Shown here one piece after another: positions 18,881-26,228 of a DNA stretch of 64,000 bases. The DNA comes from Marinospirillum celere (GTDB lineage Bacteria; Pseudomonadota; Gammaproteobacteria; Pseudomonadales; Halomonadaceae), in contig NZ_FOLH01000004.1 in assembly GCF_900112235.1 (NCBI RefSeq), positions 124,001 to 188,000 of the forward strand, written 5' to 3'. Below the pieces are notes generated by a model, which made no database searches, was not told the DNA's origin, and worked only from the letters and a program-made list of their open reading frames with translations. Both the position numbers and the translations under genes were made by a program. Position 1 is the stretch's first letter; every line of letters begins with the position of its first letter.

Positions 18881-18893
18881 ATAGTGTCACTAT
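18881..18893. promoter_or_regulatory. Palindromic operator of the Phd/ParE module
   Basis: ATAGTG and CACTAT are perfect half-sites around one central base, inside a wider imperfect dyad, between the cassette boundary and the antitoxin ATG. The position fits autoregulation by the antitoxin-toxin complex. Confidence 0.55.
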
Positions 18894-18921
18894 AGTATCA
18901 CTTTTTGAGAGTGGCAATACC

Positions 18922-19071
18922 TGCTAACGCCGAGCACTTGAACTCGTTGCTGTACCTGCCACATTCTTTACTGAGTGTCTTTGGCACCTTAGATCTCCTC
19001 GGGCTGAGCTGGAGCCAGGTGTCCATTTTATGGGTGCAAGATCACAGTCCGACAGCAGCCGCTTGTTATGT
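18922..19071 (-). repeat. attC site of the 487-aa protein cassette
   Basis: Read on the minus strand, the outer core ACATAAC (19065-19071), followed by AAGCGGC, opens the site, and CTCGGC with the core GTTAGCA (18922-18928) closes it. At 150 bp it is the longest of the five sites. The outer core complements the 5' core of this cassette (GTTATGT at 20558-20564). Confidence 0.75.
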
Positions 19072-19074
19072 TCA

Positions 19075-20538
19075 TTATTTGGCTTCCGTAACTACTAATG
19101 TGATTGAGCCAAGTACATCATAGGGCTGATGATACCCGTGGAAGCCTTCATCTTCTGAGTAGAAAATGTGGCTAATGTCGGAGAAAGCATTCGGATCTAA
19201 AGGGTGCTTCGCATTCGGGTTGTGAAACATTATAAGTCCATCTGACCAAGACTCTTCATAATCCGGATCATCCAAATCTTTGGAAAATGGTATAGGATGA
19301 ATTGCTTCAGGATCTGGATTGTATAAGAAGCCATTTCTGATCATCTTCACATCCGCACTGCCCAAACCTGCTATTTTACCCATACGATTAAACTTGGGTA
19401 TTGTCGCTTGATTGCTAAAAAGAACAGCGCTAATATTTTCAGCGTCATTCTGATAGAAGAATCCAGAAGCTATTTCTTTTCCTTCCCAGCTATGTTTTTC
19501 AATGCTCTCTACAAAAGGCTCCCCATTAACAATTCTTGTTCTTATGCCATAAAGATACTCCGATAAAGCTGTTCGTGACCAAGTCATAGCATTATCGTTA
19601 TGGTAATCATGTATTGCCAAAACAATTGGCTTTCCTGCTACATGCTCTTTTTTCCAGTATTTCTTCTGCAGCTTACTGTACAAGGGGCTTCCAAATTTAA
19701 TGGGCATAAAATCATTGAGTCTTTCCTCAATCTCTTCATGTGTCTGAGGTGGAGGTAAATCAGGGCGTTTAACATTCTCAGATGGATTAACTGTCACTGC
19801 CTCAATGAATAACTTTTCCCCAAAGTGAGAAACTTCAAAATCTGGCACTGCGTGATTATTTTCTACTAACAGTCCAGCATTATGTATGTATATGTGTAAA
19901 TACAACTCCCACAATCTAGCTTGGAAGTTTCCAGACTGAAACTCTCGTTCGAAATGACCATCATTGTCTACAAACGAATTTGCGATTTCTGAAATAATAT
20001 TTCTCGCCGCTTCAAATCTAGGCTCGTTCTTAAGTATTTTATAGCCATGATGTTGCTCATTTTCAGGGATAGCATCTGTAAATAGATCAAATCCCGCGTC
20101 AGCTTCATCGTCTTGTGGGTATATATCTTGAACTTTCCCTAAATAATCTTGATAAATCTTCCTCGCCAATGCTTTCCGCGCCATTTCTGGGGTAGCATGA
20201 AATTCGCTTCCAACCTCAATGCAACGGAATAACCTTCTCGCATCTCTGCCTAGAATAATAAACCCGTAATCATTATCTGTTACATCTCTAATCACGATGC
20301 CCAACAGCTTATTTTCAAAAAGCGAGTACCATTCGATCTCATCCGCTGTAAAGCGAACCAAGGGCATTCGACAATAACAATATGCGTCAAACTGTCTTCG
20401 AGTTAAGCTTTTTCCAAATCGAAGAATATTCTCTGCTAGTTTTCGTTCACGATTCCTATCATGTACCGCACGGCGAGCAGCCTTAGCCTTGGCTTTTCTC
20501 TTCTGCTTTCTTTTTTCATTCTTTAAAGGCTTCGCCAT
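19075..20538 (-). CDS. Uncharacterised 487-aa cassette protein, possible nuclease-like fold
   Basis: I do not recognise this family. The N-terminus (1-35) is extremely rich in Lys and Arg. A segment with WELYL (E211), PDF (D233) and FIEAV (E246) is spaced like the active site of PD-(D/E)XK enzymes, but the usual Lys after the last acid is Val here, so it may be an inactive or variant fold. The remainder has no clear motif and no signal peptide or membrane helix. Base composition is markedly AT-richer than the flanking chromosome, consistent with acquisition as a cassette. It ends 4 bp before its attC and has its own AGGA upstream of the ATG. Confidence 0.8.
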   Translation of the reverse strand: MAKPLKNEKRKQKRKAKAKAARRAVHDRNRERKLAENILRFGKSLTRRQFDAYCYCRMPLVRFTADEIEWYSLFENKLLGIVIRDVTDNDYGFIILGRDARRLFRCIEVGSEFHATPEMARKALARKIYQDYLGKVQDIYPQDDEADAGFDLFTDAIPENEQHHGYKILKNEPRFEAARNIISEIANSFVDNDGHFEREFQSGNFQARLWELYLHIYIHNAGLLVENNHAVPDFEVSHFGEKLFIEAVTVNPSENVKRPDLPPPQTHEEIEERLNDFMPIKFGSPLYSKLQKKYWKKEHVAGKPIVLAIHDYHNDNAMTWSRTALSEYLYGIRTRIVNGEPFVESIEKHSWEGKEIASGFFYQNDAENISAVLFSNQATIPKFNRMGKIAGLGSADVKMIRNGFLYNPDPEAIHPIPFSKDLDDPDYEESWSDGLIMFHNPNAKHPLDPNAFSDISHIFYSEDEGFHGYHQPYDVLGSITLVVTEAK

Positions 20539-20557
20539 AGTTCACAATCCTGGAAGA

Positions 20558-20635
20558 ACATAACGCCCGCCATAAACGGCGCGAGGAACGAGCGTCCGGC
20601 GACCGAAGGGAGCGTATTTAATGGCTTGGTTATGT
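20558..20635 (-). repeat. attC site of the MltR-like cassette
   Basis: A 78-bp site with outer core ACATAAC (20629-20635) and inner end GGCGGGC plus GTTATGT (20558-20564). The outer core overlaps the TAA stop of the MltR-like gene, a common arrangement in cassettes. The right end GGCGGGCGTTA resembles that of Vibrio-type repeats. Confidence 0.82.
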
Positions 20636-21223
20636 TGCATCTTTACCAACCTTTACCGGATGTAGCCCAATGAACCCAGCGCCTTCTGGAGGGGGATTTT
20701 TGTTGGTGTCATACCACCTTGAATCCGGCACCCACTTCTTAGGCTCCCTCCGCTCCTTCTCCACCCATTCCGGACGATAGTACAAACGAAGCACAACGCA
20801 GAGAATTGCGTTAATCAGCCTGAATCTAGCCGAGTTTGTGTCATACGTTCCCCCATCCGGCAGCGGTGATTTAAGACTCGTACATAAGCCGCTTATTCTA
20901 TTGTTTGCAAACGAGGTGCCGTGCTTTGAATGAGCAAATTCATTGCGTATCTTTCGAATTAGCGCAATTTCGGAGTATTCGAAGTCGTCGATGAGGCCAA
21001 GAGCATAGCAAGCTTCAGTTCTAGCAGAGAAGGTTGATAACGGTGCATTACCAGATGTGAGCAATCGTTCAGAGCATTTTCCGCTTTTGACAAAGAAAGC
21101 CTCTAGGGTGCGCAGCAGTTTTTCATCAATCAGTGCTGCGCCCACGAGCGGCAATCCTCGATCAGTTTCCTGTTGGAGTTCGGAGAGAAATGCGGACAAG
21201 TCTTCTGCGTGTTCTAATAGCAC
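20630..21223 (-). CDS. MltR-like (mannitol repressor family) protein in a gene cassette
   Basis: A 197-aa protein whose middle part (FSARTEACYALGLIDDFEY then LIRKIRNEFAHS, residues 65-99) matches the core of the MltR family, otherwise known as a regulator of mannitol genes and as stand-alone proteins of unknown role. No mannitol genes are nearby, so metabolic regulation is not supported here. The start is GTG at 21223, supported by a strong AAGGAG seven bases upstream. Its 5' end and its stop abut cassette boundaries, so the whole cassette is about 680 bp. Confidence 0.85.
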   Translation of the reverse strand: MLLEHAEDLSAFLSELQQETDRGLPLVGAALIDEKLLRTLEAFFVKSGKCSERLLTSGNAPLSTFSARTEACYALGLIDDFEYSEIALIRKIRNEFAHSKHGTSFANNRISGLCTSLKSPLPDGGTYDTNSARFRLINAILCVVLRLYYRPEWVEKERREPKKWVPDSRWYDTNKNPPPEGAGFIGLHPVKVGKDAT

Positions 21224-21239
21224 CTATGTCTCCTTTGCA

Positions 21240-21352
21240 ACATAACGCCAAGCTCACGCGAACGAGAGCGACGACCGTTTTTGTGTAAAATTGAGCGCAG
21301 CGAAACACAAAAACGGGCTAGCGTTAGTGTCGCGTGCAGCGCCTTGTTATTG
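21240..21352 (-). repeat. attC site of duplicate cassette, copy 2
   Basis: A 113-bp site with outer core CAATAAC (21346-21352), inner core GTTATGT (21240-21246), and a long imperfect internal palindrome. It is nearly identical to the site at 21743-21855, differing at only a few bases. Confidence 0.85.
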
Positions 21353-21742
21353 CAAGAAACAGCAAAAAGAATGCTAAAAGCTGCGAAATTGCCGAAAATA
21401 GAAAACTTGGATTAAAGCCGCGCCACTCGATCCTGGCACACTATTTCTGAGTGGGGCCAACAGAATGCAACCAACTCAAACCTGAAAAAGCTGGCAGATC
21501 GGGCGGTCTGGAAAATCTGCCAAGTACAGCAACGAAGCGACTCAAACAAAGCCACCGCTTGCCGCACTTGAAGACTGAGCCTTCATTTTAAAGCCAGCAA
21601 GAGCAGCCCGATAACGAAGGCGCGGCACACTATTCAAAGGCCAAACCTGACGAAACCCTGCTAGAACAGCGCCTCGATCTGCTGCGGCGACCTGACTGCT
21701 ATCCCGAAACAACCTGCCCCAACCGACGCAACCAAGCCAATG
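21353..21742 (-). other. Body of duplicate cassette, copy 2, with no convincing gene
   Basis: This 390-bp body repeats the unit at 21856-22203, with near identity over about 21486-21740. A minus-strand frame ending in a shared GFV is open in both copies, but in each case it starts inside or before the upstream attC and lacks a ribosome binding site. A second shared frame begins at a GTG (MALFESLRCCTWQIF) and diverges after about 23 codons. I would not call a protein. It may encode an RNA, carry a promoter, or be inert. Confidence 0.6.
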
Positions 21743-21855
21743 CAATAACGCCAAGCTCACGCGAACGAGAGCGACGGCCGATTTTGTGTAAAATTGAGCG
21801 CAGCGAAACACAAAAACGGGCTAGCGTTAGTGTCGCGTGCAGCGCCTTGTTATTG
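21743..21855 (-). repeat. attC site of duplicate cassette, copy 1
   Basis: A 113-bp site with outer core CAATAAC (21849-21855) and inner core GTTATTG (21743-21749). It is almost the same sequence as the attC at 21240-21352, so the cassette was duplicated together with its recombination site. Confidence 0.85.
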
Positions 21856-22203
21856 CAAGAAACAACTAAAAAGAAAGCTAAAAGCGGCCAACGTGCAGCA
21901 AATGAAAAGCCAAGGTTAAAGCCAAAAAACCGACCTTCCGCCCACAAAAAGCTGGCAGATCGGGCGGTCTGGAAAATCTGCCAAGTACAGCAACGAAGCG
22001 ACTCAAACAAAGCCACTGCTTACCGCACTTGAAAACTGAGCCTTCATTTTTAGACCAATGAGAGCAGCCCGATAACGAAGGCGCGGCACACTATTCAAAG
22101 GCCAAACCTGACGAAACCCTACTAAAACAGCGCCTCGATCTGCTGCGGCGGCCTGCCTACTATCCCGAAACAGCCTGCCCCAACCGACGCAACCAAGCCA
22201 ATG
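21856..22203 (-). other. Body of duplicate cassette, copy 1, with no convincing gene
   Basis: A 348-bp body nearly identical to copy 2 in its 5' two thirds (minus-strand sense) and diverged beside its attC. As in copy 2, the open frames run into attC sequence and lack ribosome binding sites. The shared part contains short GC-rich inverted stretches (for example GGCAGATTTTCC beside GACCGCCCGATCTGCC), compatible with a structured RNA. Confidence 0.6.
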
Positions 22204-22262
22204 CAATAACGCCTCAAACATGAGAGCCGGGCTCCGGCTTCTCATGCTTTTATTTGTTAGGT
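22204..22262 (-). repeat. attC site of the K+ channel-like cassette
   Basis: A 59-bp site with outer core ACCTAAC (22256-22262, a perfect RYYYAAC match) inside the 3' end of the channel gene, a strong internal hairpin (GAGAAGCCGGAGC/GCCCGGCTCTC) and inner core GTTATTG (22204-22210). Confidence 0.85.
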
Positions 22263-22735
22263 AATTCATATTTTTGTAGAGTAAATACTATTGCTGCCAA
22301 CAACAAAGGAATGAAAAGTGTGCCAAGCATTGCTTGAAGCGCAGCCAATAGTCTGACGGTTTCTACTGGTTGAAAGTCACCGTAGCCCAACGTAGTCCAT
22401 GTAACAATAGAAAAATATAGCGCATCCCAAGGCTCATGAGTAACTACACCAGATTCAACTAAACCGCTTTGCCGATACAGCGTTGCAAAACCAAATATAG
22501 AGACATAGACGGCTAGCAACATCTTACCAATTTGCGGACCCAATCTATAATCTCTAAGTCGAGTAAATACATTCCAGAATGAAGTAGCAAATATAGAGAT
22601 TACTGAAAAAATAAGTACGCCGGCCCCAAGGCTACTATTCGGGTTGAACAAGGTGGCCGTGTACCCTATAGGTACCCCAACAAAAACAATAACCGCCCAG
22701 AGCTTCCATAATATTTCGTATAGTCGGTTTGCCAT
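22250..22735 (-). CDS. Two-pore-helix K+ channel-like membrane protein in a gene cassette
   Basis: A 161-aa integral membrane protein. About four hydrophobic segments are present, the last two bracketing a pore loop SIVTWTTLGYGDFQP with the potassium selectivity filter TLGYGD (about residues 112-120). This matches the Ion_trans_2 channel fold, with two extra N-terminal helices in place of a ligand-binding domain. It is the first cassette after the GTTAGGT boundary, which lies 23 bp upstream of its ATG. Channels in cassettes could affect membrane potential or stress survival; no function is shown. Confidence 0.88.
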   Translation of the reverse strand: MANRLYEILWKLWAVIVFVGVPIGYTATLFNPNSSLGAGVLIFSVISIFATSFWNVFTRLRDYRLGPQIGKMLLAVYVSIFGFATLYRQSGLVESGVVTHEPWDALYFSIVTWTTLGYGDFQPVETVRLLAALQAMLGTLFIPLLLAAIVFTLQKYELPNK

Positions 22736-22756
22736 ATATCCAGCTCTATCTCTTTT

Positions 22757-22778
22757 CTACCTAACATTTTGTTAGTAG
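22757..22778. repeat. Upstream boundary of the cassette array
   Basis: CTACCTAACATTTTGTTAGTAG is a short dyad whose minus-strand reading contains GTTAGGT (22758-22764), a perfect GTTRRRY core. It is the point where the first cassette would have been inserted, and its complement ACCTAAC forms the outer core of that cassette's attC. No attI or full attC can be seen on its far side. Confidence 0.6.
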
Positions 22779-23060
22779 GCATGCGGGTTTCGCTGCTTTC
22801 AATAGCTGCCTACTTTTTCTTCTAACCTACCGGACTTTCTCAGCTTTTTCCAGAACTCAGGTCAAGCTTTCCTGACAAACCGTGCATGCCGCCTATCTTG
22901 AATAGTTGTGCGCACTCTATCCAATTTTATCTTCTTGTAACAGTTTGATTTTGCTTTGTTGGTGAGTTGATCTAAATGACAGAACGCGCATTTGATCTGG
23001 AAAAACGAGCATCACTTTTTGCCTCAATGGAAATAGACTGCATATCCATACAGAGTGGTG
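22779..23060. other. Intergenic DNA with no supported gene
   Basis: No gene, attI site or integrase fragment is visible here. A local inverted repeat (GTAGGCA near 22775 and TGCCTAC near 22809) follows the array boundary. Confidence 0.45.
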
Positions 23061-24411
23061 TCAGCCCAGCTTAAAATCACTTACCAAACCCTTTAACCTC
23101 TCAGCCCGCCCTGCCAGGTTTTGGTTGACCTGTTCGGTTTCTTCCATGGCCTGGGCACTCTGGTCGGCTAGTTGGTTGATTTTTGTCATGCTGGCACTGA
23201 TATCTTCAGCCACGGTGCTTTGTTCTTTAGCCGCCTGTTCAATTTGCATGCCTCTTTCTGTTACCTGACGAACACTTTGGCTTATGGCATCCAGCGCTTC
23301 ACCGGCTGCCTGGGCTTGGCGAGCACAACCTTCTGCTTCTTCACTGCCCTGGGTAATGGCTTCGGAAACATCCCGTGCAGCTGATTGAACTTCAGCAATA
23401 ATCTGATCTATTTTTCCGGTAGCATCCTGAGTACGGTTAGCCAGCTGTCTTACTTCATCAGCCACTACCGCAAAGCCGCGCCCCTGTTCACCCGCTCTGG
23501 CTGCTTCTATGGCAGCATTCAGCGCCAGCAAATTGGTCTGCTCGGCAATTTCGGTAATGGTGTTGATGACCTGGCCAATATTGCGACTACCGTCATCCAG
23601 GCGTTCAATAACCTGCAACAGCCCCTGCATTCGGCTGGCCAGTTTGCCAATTGAACTGATGGTTTCCGCAACCACTTGCTGGCCCTTGTCGGTCTGCTGC
23701 TGAGTCTGTTCAGCAGCACCCAGCGTTGCTCCGGCATGTTCGGAAACCTCACTGGAAGATGCCGCCATTTCGGTGGTTGCCGAAGCAACCTGGTCAGTTT
23801 CATTTTTCTGCTGCACTGCCATACGTGCACTTTGCTGACTGACATTAAGTACCTGATTGGTGGATGCAGCCAGGTCTTGGGAGGTTGCCGCTACTTCGCG
23901 CAGTACGCTGCTTAGGTCGGCAGAGTTACGATTGAAGGCAGCAAACAATTGGCCCAGTTCATTTTTTTCACTAGCTTGTAAACGCAGGCTTAAGTCTTTG
24001 TCGGCTCTGGCCAAGCGGGCGGCATTGACTGTTAAAGGATTTACAACGCTTCGCTGCATGATGAAGGCAAAAAAGAGCACCATTAACACCCCGATAGCTG
24101 CCAGCGCACCTATTCTCACTGCCAGCCGCCAAAACTGGGCACTCACATCATCAATATACACACCAGTTCCCACCAGCCAGCCCCACTTTTGGTCTGTCGT
24201 AACATAGGAAAGCTTGGTATAGCGCTCCTCAGTCACCCCGCCACCGGCTAAAGGCTTGGGCCACTGGTATTCCACAAACCCTGAGCCATAGCGGTTAACC
24301 GTCTCTACAAAAGCAGTAAAGAGATTTTCATTACCCAGCTTCTGGCTAGCCAATCAGGGAGACAACTGGAATGATCTTGAGGCGCAGCCCCAGACTATAG
24401 ATATTAAACAT
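23061..24411 (-). pseudogene. Chemoreceptor pseudogene, internal deletion in the Cache sensor
   Basis: The true start appears to be the ATG at 24411, preceded by a strong AAGGAG, and encodes [21 protein letters not shown], the normal start of a chemoreceptor entering TM1. A TAG follows at once (24346-24348). In another frame the reading resumes with [17 protein letters not shown] and continues through the end of a single-Cache domain ([19 protein letters not shown]), TM2, HAMP and a complete signalling domain ([21 protein letters not shown]). About 110-120 residues of sensor, including the rest of TM1, are missing and the frame is shifted. Translation from a TTG at 24353 would give a 430-aa protein lacking TM1 and most of the sensor. 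Confidence 0.75.
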
Positions 24412-24562
24412 CCTTTTACTCCTTCTTTATTGTTGTTGTTATCCGTGCCCTGGATAGGCACTGGCAACCGACAGGAAAGAAGGTGGAGTCCGGCTTTCCT
24501 TGTCCGGGTTTGAAGAGCATTCTAGTGATAAAATCTGTTAATGACTATTGCGCAGTCTCTAA

Positions 24563-25348
24563 TTAACGATTGTTAAAGTCGGGTTTGCGTTTCTCGACAA
24601 ACGCCTGCATACCTTCCCTGCGATCTTCAAAAGCAAAGCTGCTTTGGAAGGCGCGGCGCTCAAAACGCAGACCTGCACTCAAACTGGTTTCATAAGCCTG
24701 ATCCACAGCTTCACGGATCATCAGGGTGACAGGCCGTGATTGTGCCGCTATGGCCTTGGCTGTTTTCATTGCCTCAGCAAAGAGCTCAGCCACTGGCAGG
24801 ATACGACTCACCAGGCCTGCACGTTCAGCTTCCTCCGCATCCAGCATCCGCCCTGTCAGGCACATTTCCATGGCCTTGGCTTTACCGATGGCCCGGGTCA
24901 AACGCTGAGTGCCGCCAGCACCCGGCATAGTCGCCAGCTTGATTTCCGGCTGACCAAATCGGGCCGTATCACTGGCCAGAATAAAATCACAAGCCATCGC
25001 CAGCTCACAACCGCCACCCAGCGCCATACCGGATACAGCTGCAATCATGGGCTTGCGACGCGACTCCATAACCTCCCAGCCATCACCACGCAGGTAGGGG
25101 AAGTCGGATTTGAACAAATCAGCATAATCTTTCGAGGCCATCTCGGAAATATCTGCGCCAGCAGCAAAAACTTTCTCGCTGCCTTTGATCAGAATACAGC
25201 CGATAGCTTCATCTTCTTCAAAAGCCTTTACCGCCTGACCCACTTCACTGATCAGTGCCATGGACAGGGCATTGTGCACTTGGGGGCGATCAAGGGTAAT
25301 CACTCCCACTGCTTCTTGGGTTTCAACTTGAATATTTTCGTAGGACAT
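24563..25348 (-). CDS. Enoyl-CoA hydratase/isomerase family protein (paa cluster)
   Basis: A 261-aa crotonase. The oxyanion-hole segments AAGADISEM and [15 protein letters not shown] are visible, as are the Glu-bearing [20 protein letters not shown] and the typical C-terminus FVEKRKPDF. It resembles PaaF (28362-29135) but is a separate gene 10 bp downstream of paaY, in line with paaN. Because PaaN here has no MaoC hydratase domain, this enzyme is a good candidate for the separate oxepin-CoA ring-opening hydratase known in Azoarcus-type pathways. That assignment is inference; a redundant beta-oxidation hydratase is the alternative. The ATG at 25348 was chosen by family alignment. Confidence 0.88.
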   Translation of the reverse strand: MSYENIQVETQEAVGVITLDRPQVHNALSMALISEVGQAVKAFEEDEAIGCILIKGSEKVFAAGADISEMASKDYADLFKSDFPYLRGDGWEVMESRRKPMIAAVSGMALGGGCELAMACDFILASDTARFGQPEIKLATMPGAGGTQRLTRAIGKAKAMEMCLTGRMLDAEEAERAGLVSRILPVAELFAEAMKTAKAIAAQSRPVTLMIREAVDQAYETSLSAGLRFERRAFQSSFAFEDRREGMQAFVEKRKPDFNNR

Positions 25349-25358
25349 AAGGTTTCTC

Positions 25359-25958
25359 TTATTTCTTCGGCGCATGCAGAGGTTGGCTGTTACCGGCATC
25401 CAGTTGCGGGCGGTTAGGCTCTATTTCGGTTAGCGGCTCACATTCTTCCAGGCTGGCATGGCAGCGTTCGGTCAGGCGCTGATATTCTTCTGTGCCTTCC
25501 TGCTTCCATTTGATTTCATCAGCAGAAAGCTGGCGGTGCACTTTGGCCGGTGAGCCGATAATCAAAGATTCAGGTTCACAGGTGAAACCTGCTTTAACGA
25601 AGGCTGTTGCAGCAACGATAGAGCGGGGTGCAATGCGGGCACCATCCATAATCACCGCATTCATGCCCACCAGGGCATCTTCTTCAATCACACAGCCATG
25701 CAAGACAGCACCGTGACCAATATGCCCATCTTTTTCGATGATGGCATCCATTCCAGGAAAAGCATGCATCACGCAGGTATCCTGGACGTTGGACCCTTCC
25801 TTCAAAACAATTCGGCCAAAATCACCGCGCAAACAGGCATGAGGGCCAACGTAACAGTTAGGACCCACTTCCACATCACCAATCAGCACAGCCGTTGGGT
25901 GCACATAGGCAGTGGGGTGGATGACCGGCACCACCCCTTCAATTTTGTAGCAGGGCAT
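25359..25958 (-). CDS. paaY: PaaY, hexapeptide-repeat thioesterase of phenylacetate catabolism
   Basis: A 199-aa left-handed beta-helix protein of the gamma-carbonic-anhydrase-like family. It starts PCYKIEGVVPVIHPTAYVHPTAVLIGDVEVGP and has the metal His positions in VMHAFPG and GHIGHGAVLHGC. PaaY is described as a thioesterase removing dead-end CoA products of the paa pathway. AAGGAG lies six bases before the ATG. It is followed after 10 bp by an enoyl-CoA hydratase gene. Confidence 0.92.
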   Translation of the reverse strand: MPCYKIEGVVPVIHPTAYVHPTAVLIGDVEVGPNCYVGPHACLRGDFGRIVLKEGSNVQDTCVMHAFPGMDAIIEKDGHIGHGAVLHGCVIEEDALVGMNAVIMDGARIAPRSIVAATAFVKAGFTCEPESLIIGSPAKVHRQLSADEIKWKQEGTEEYQRLTERCHASLEECEPLTEIEPNRPQLDAGNSQPLHAPKK

Positions 25959-26011
25959 GACTTGCTCCTTGGGATTGCTCTAGGTAGTCATCTGGATGCA
26001 AGGACTACTTG

Positions 26012-26075
26012 TCAGGACGCGTGAATACTTCCCTGTAAGCTCTGACTGCAACTTCCTGTTGCAGACAGCCTGACA
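26012..26075 (-). repeat. Dispersed palindromic repeat, copy 1
   Basis: Read on the minus strand, the element is bounded by TCAGGCTGTC and GCGTCCTGA, contains the hairpin GCAACAGGAAGTTGC, and includes AGAGCTTACAGGGA and GTATTCACGC. The same blocks in the same order occur at 33231-33321 and 59776-59922. This copy lies between paaN and paaY. Confidence 0.8.
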
Positions 26076-26104
26076 TAGCAGCCTCTTGCACCCCCTACGT
26101 ATCA

Positions 26105-26208
26105 GTCGCGGCAAGGTAGTCTGCGAAAAACGACGCAGGGAATGCGCAGTGCGGCGCTTGAGGCAGGAAAGCCGAACGCGCCGAAGAGCAGACTACCTTG
26201 CAATAGCG
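26105..26208. repeat. Long inverted repeat between paaN and paaY
   Basis: A perfect 14-bp inverted repeat (GCAAGGTAGTCTGC at 26111-26124, complement at 26188-26201) extends outward to GTCGC on each arm with a small gap. The 63-nt interior has a further GGCGC/GCGCC pairing. The element is distinct from the adjacent dispersed repeat and could be a small non-autonomous element or an mRNA hairpin between paaN and paaY. Confidence 0.6.
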
Positions 26209-26228
26209 ACCCTGGTAGACAACTTTTC

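Larger units (their letters stand above)
18310..22764 (-). mobile_element. Array of integron gene cassettes without integrase (CALIN-like)
   Basis: Five attC-type sites in the same orientation separate compact, mostly minus-strand units. In each of five cassettes the 7-base core at the 5' boundary is the exact complement of the outer core of its own attC: GTTAGGT/ACCTAAC (channel), GTTATTG/CAATAAC (both duplicate units), GTTATGT/ACATAAC (MltR-like) and GTTATGT/ACATAAC (487-aa protein). This is the signature of circularised cassettes inserted one after another. The TA pair fits as a sixth cassette with an imperfect core (GTTAGCA/AGCTAAC). No integrase gene or attI was found between 22765 and the next gene, so this is a cluster of attC sites lacking an integrase, at least within this window. 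Confidence 0.85.

Noticed and set aside
22003-22269. 88-aa frame in cassette copy 1 (similar 89-aa frame at 21542-21811)
   Set aside because: Each begins inside or before an attC site and lacks a ribosome binding site; similarity between them follows from the DNA duplication.
22765-23060. Search for an integrase remnant or attI upstream of the array
   Set aside because: No frame or motif resembling a tyrosine recombinase and no convincing attI; only the GTTAGGT boundary is supported.
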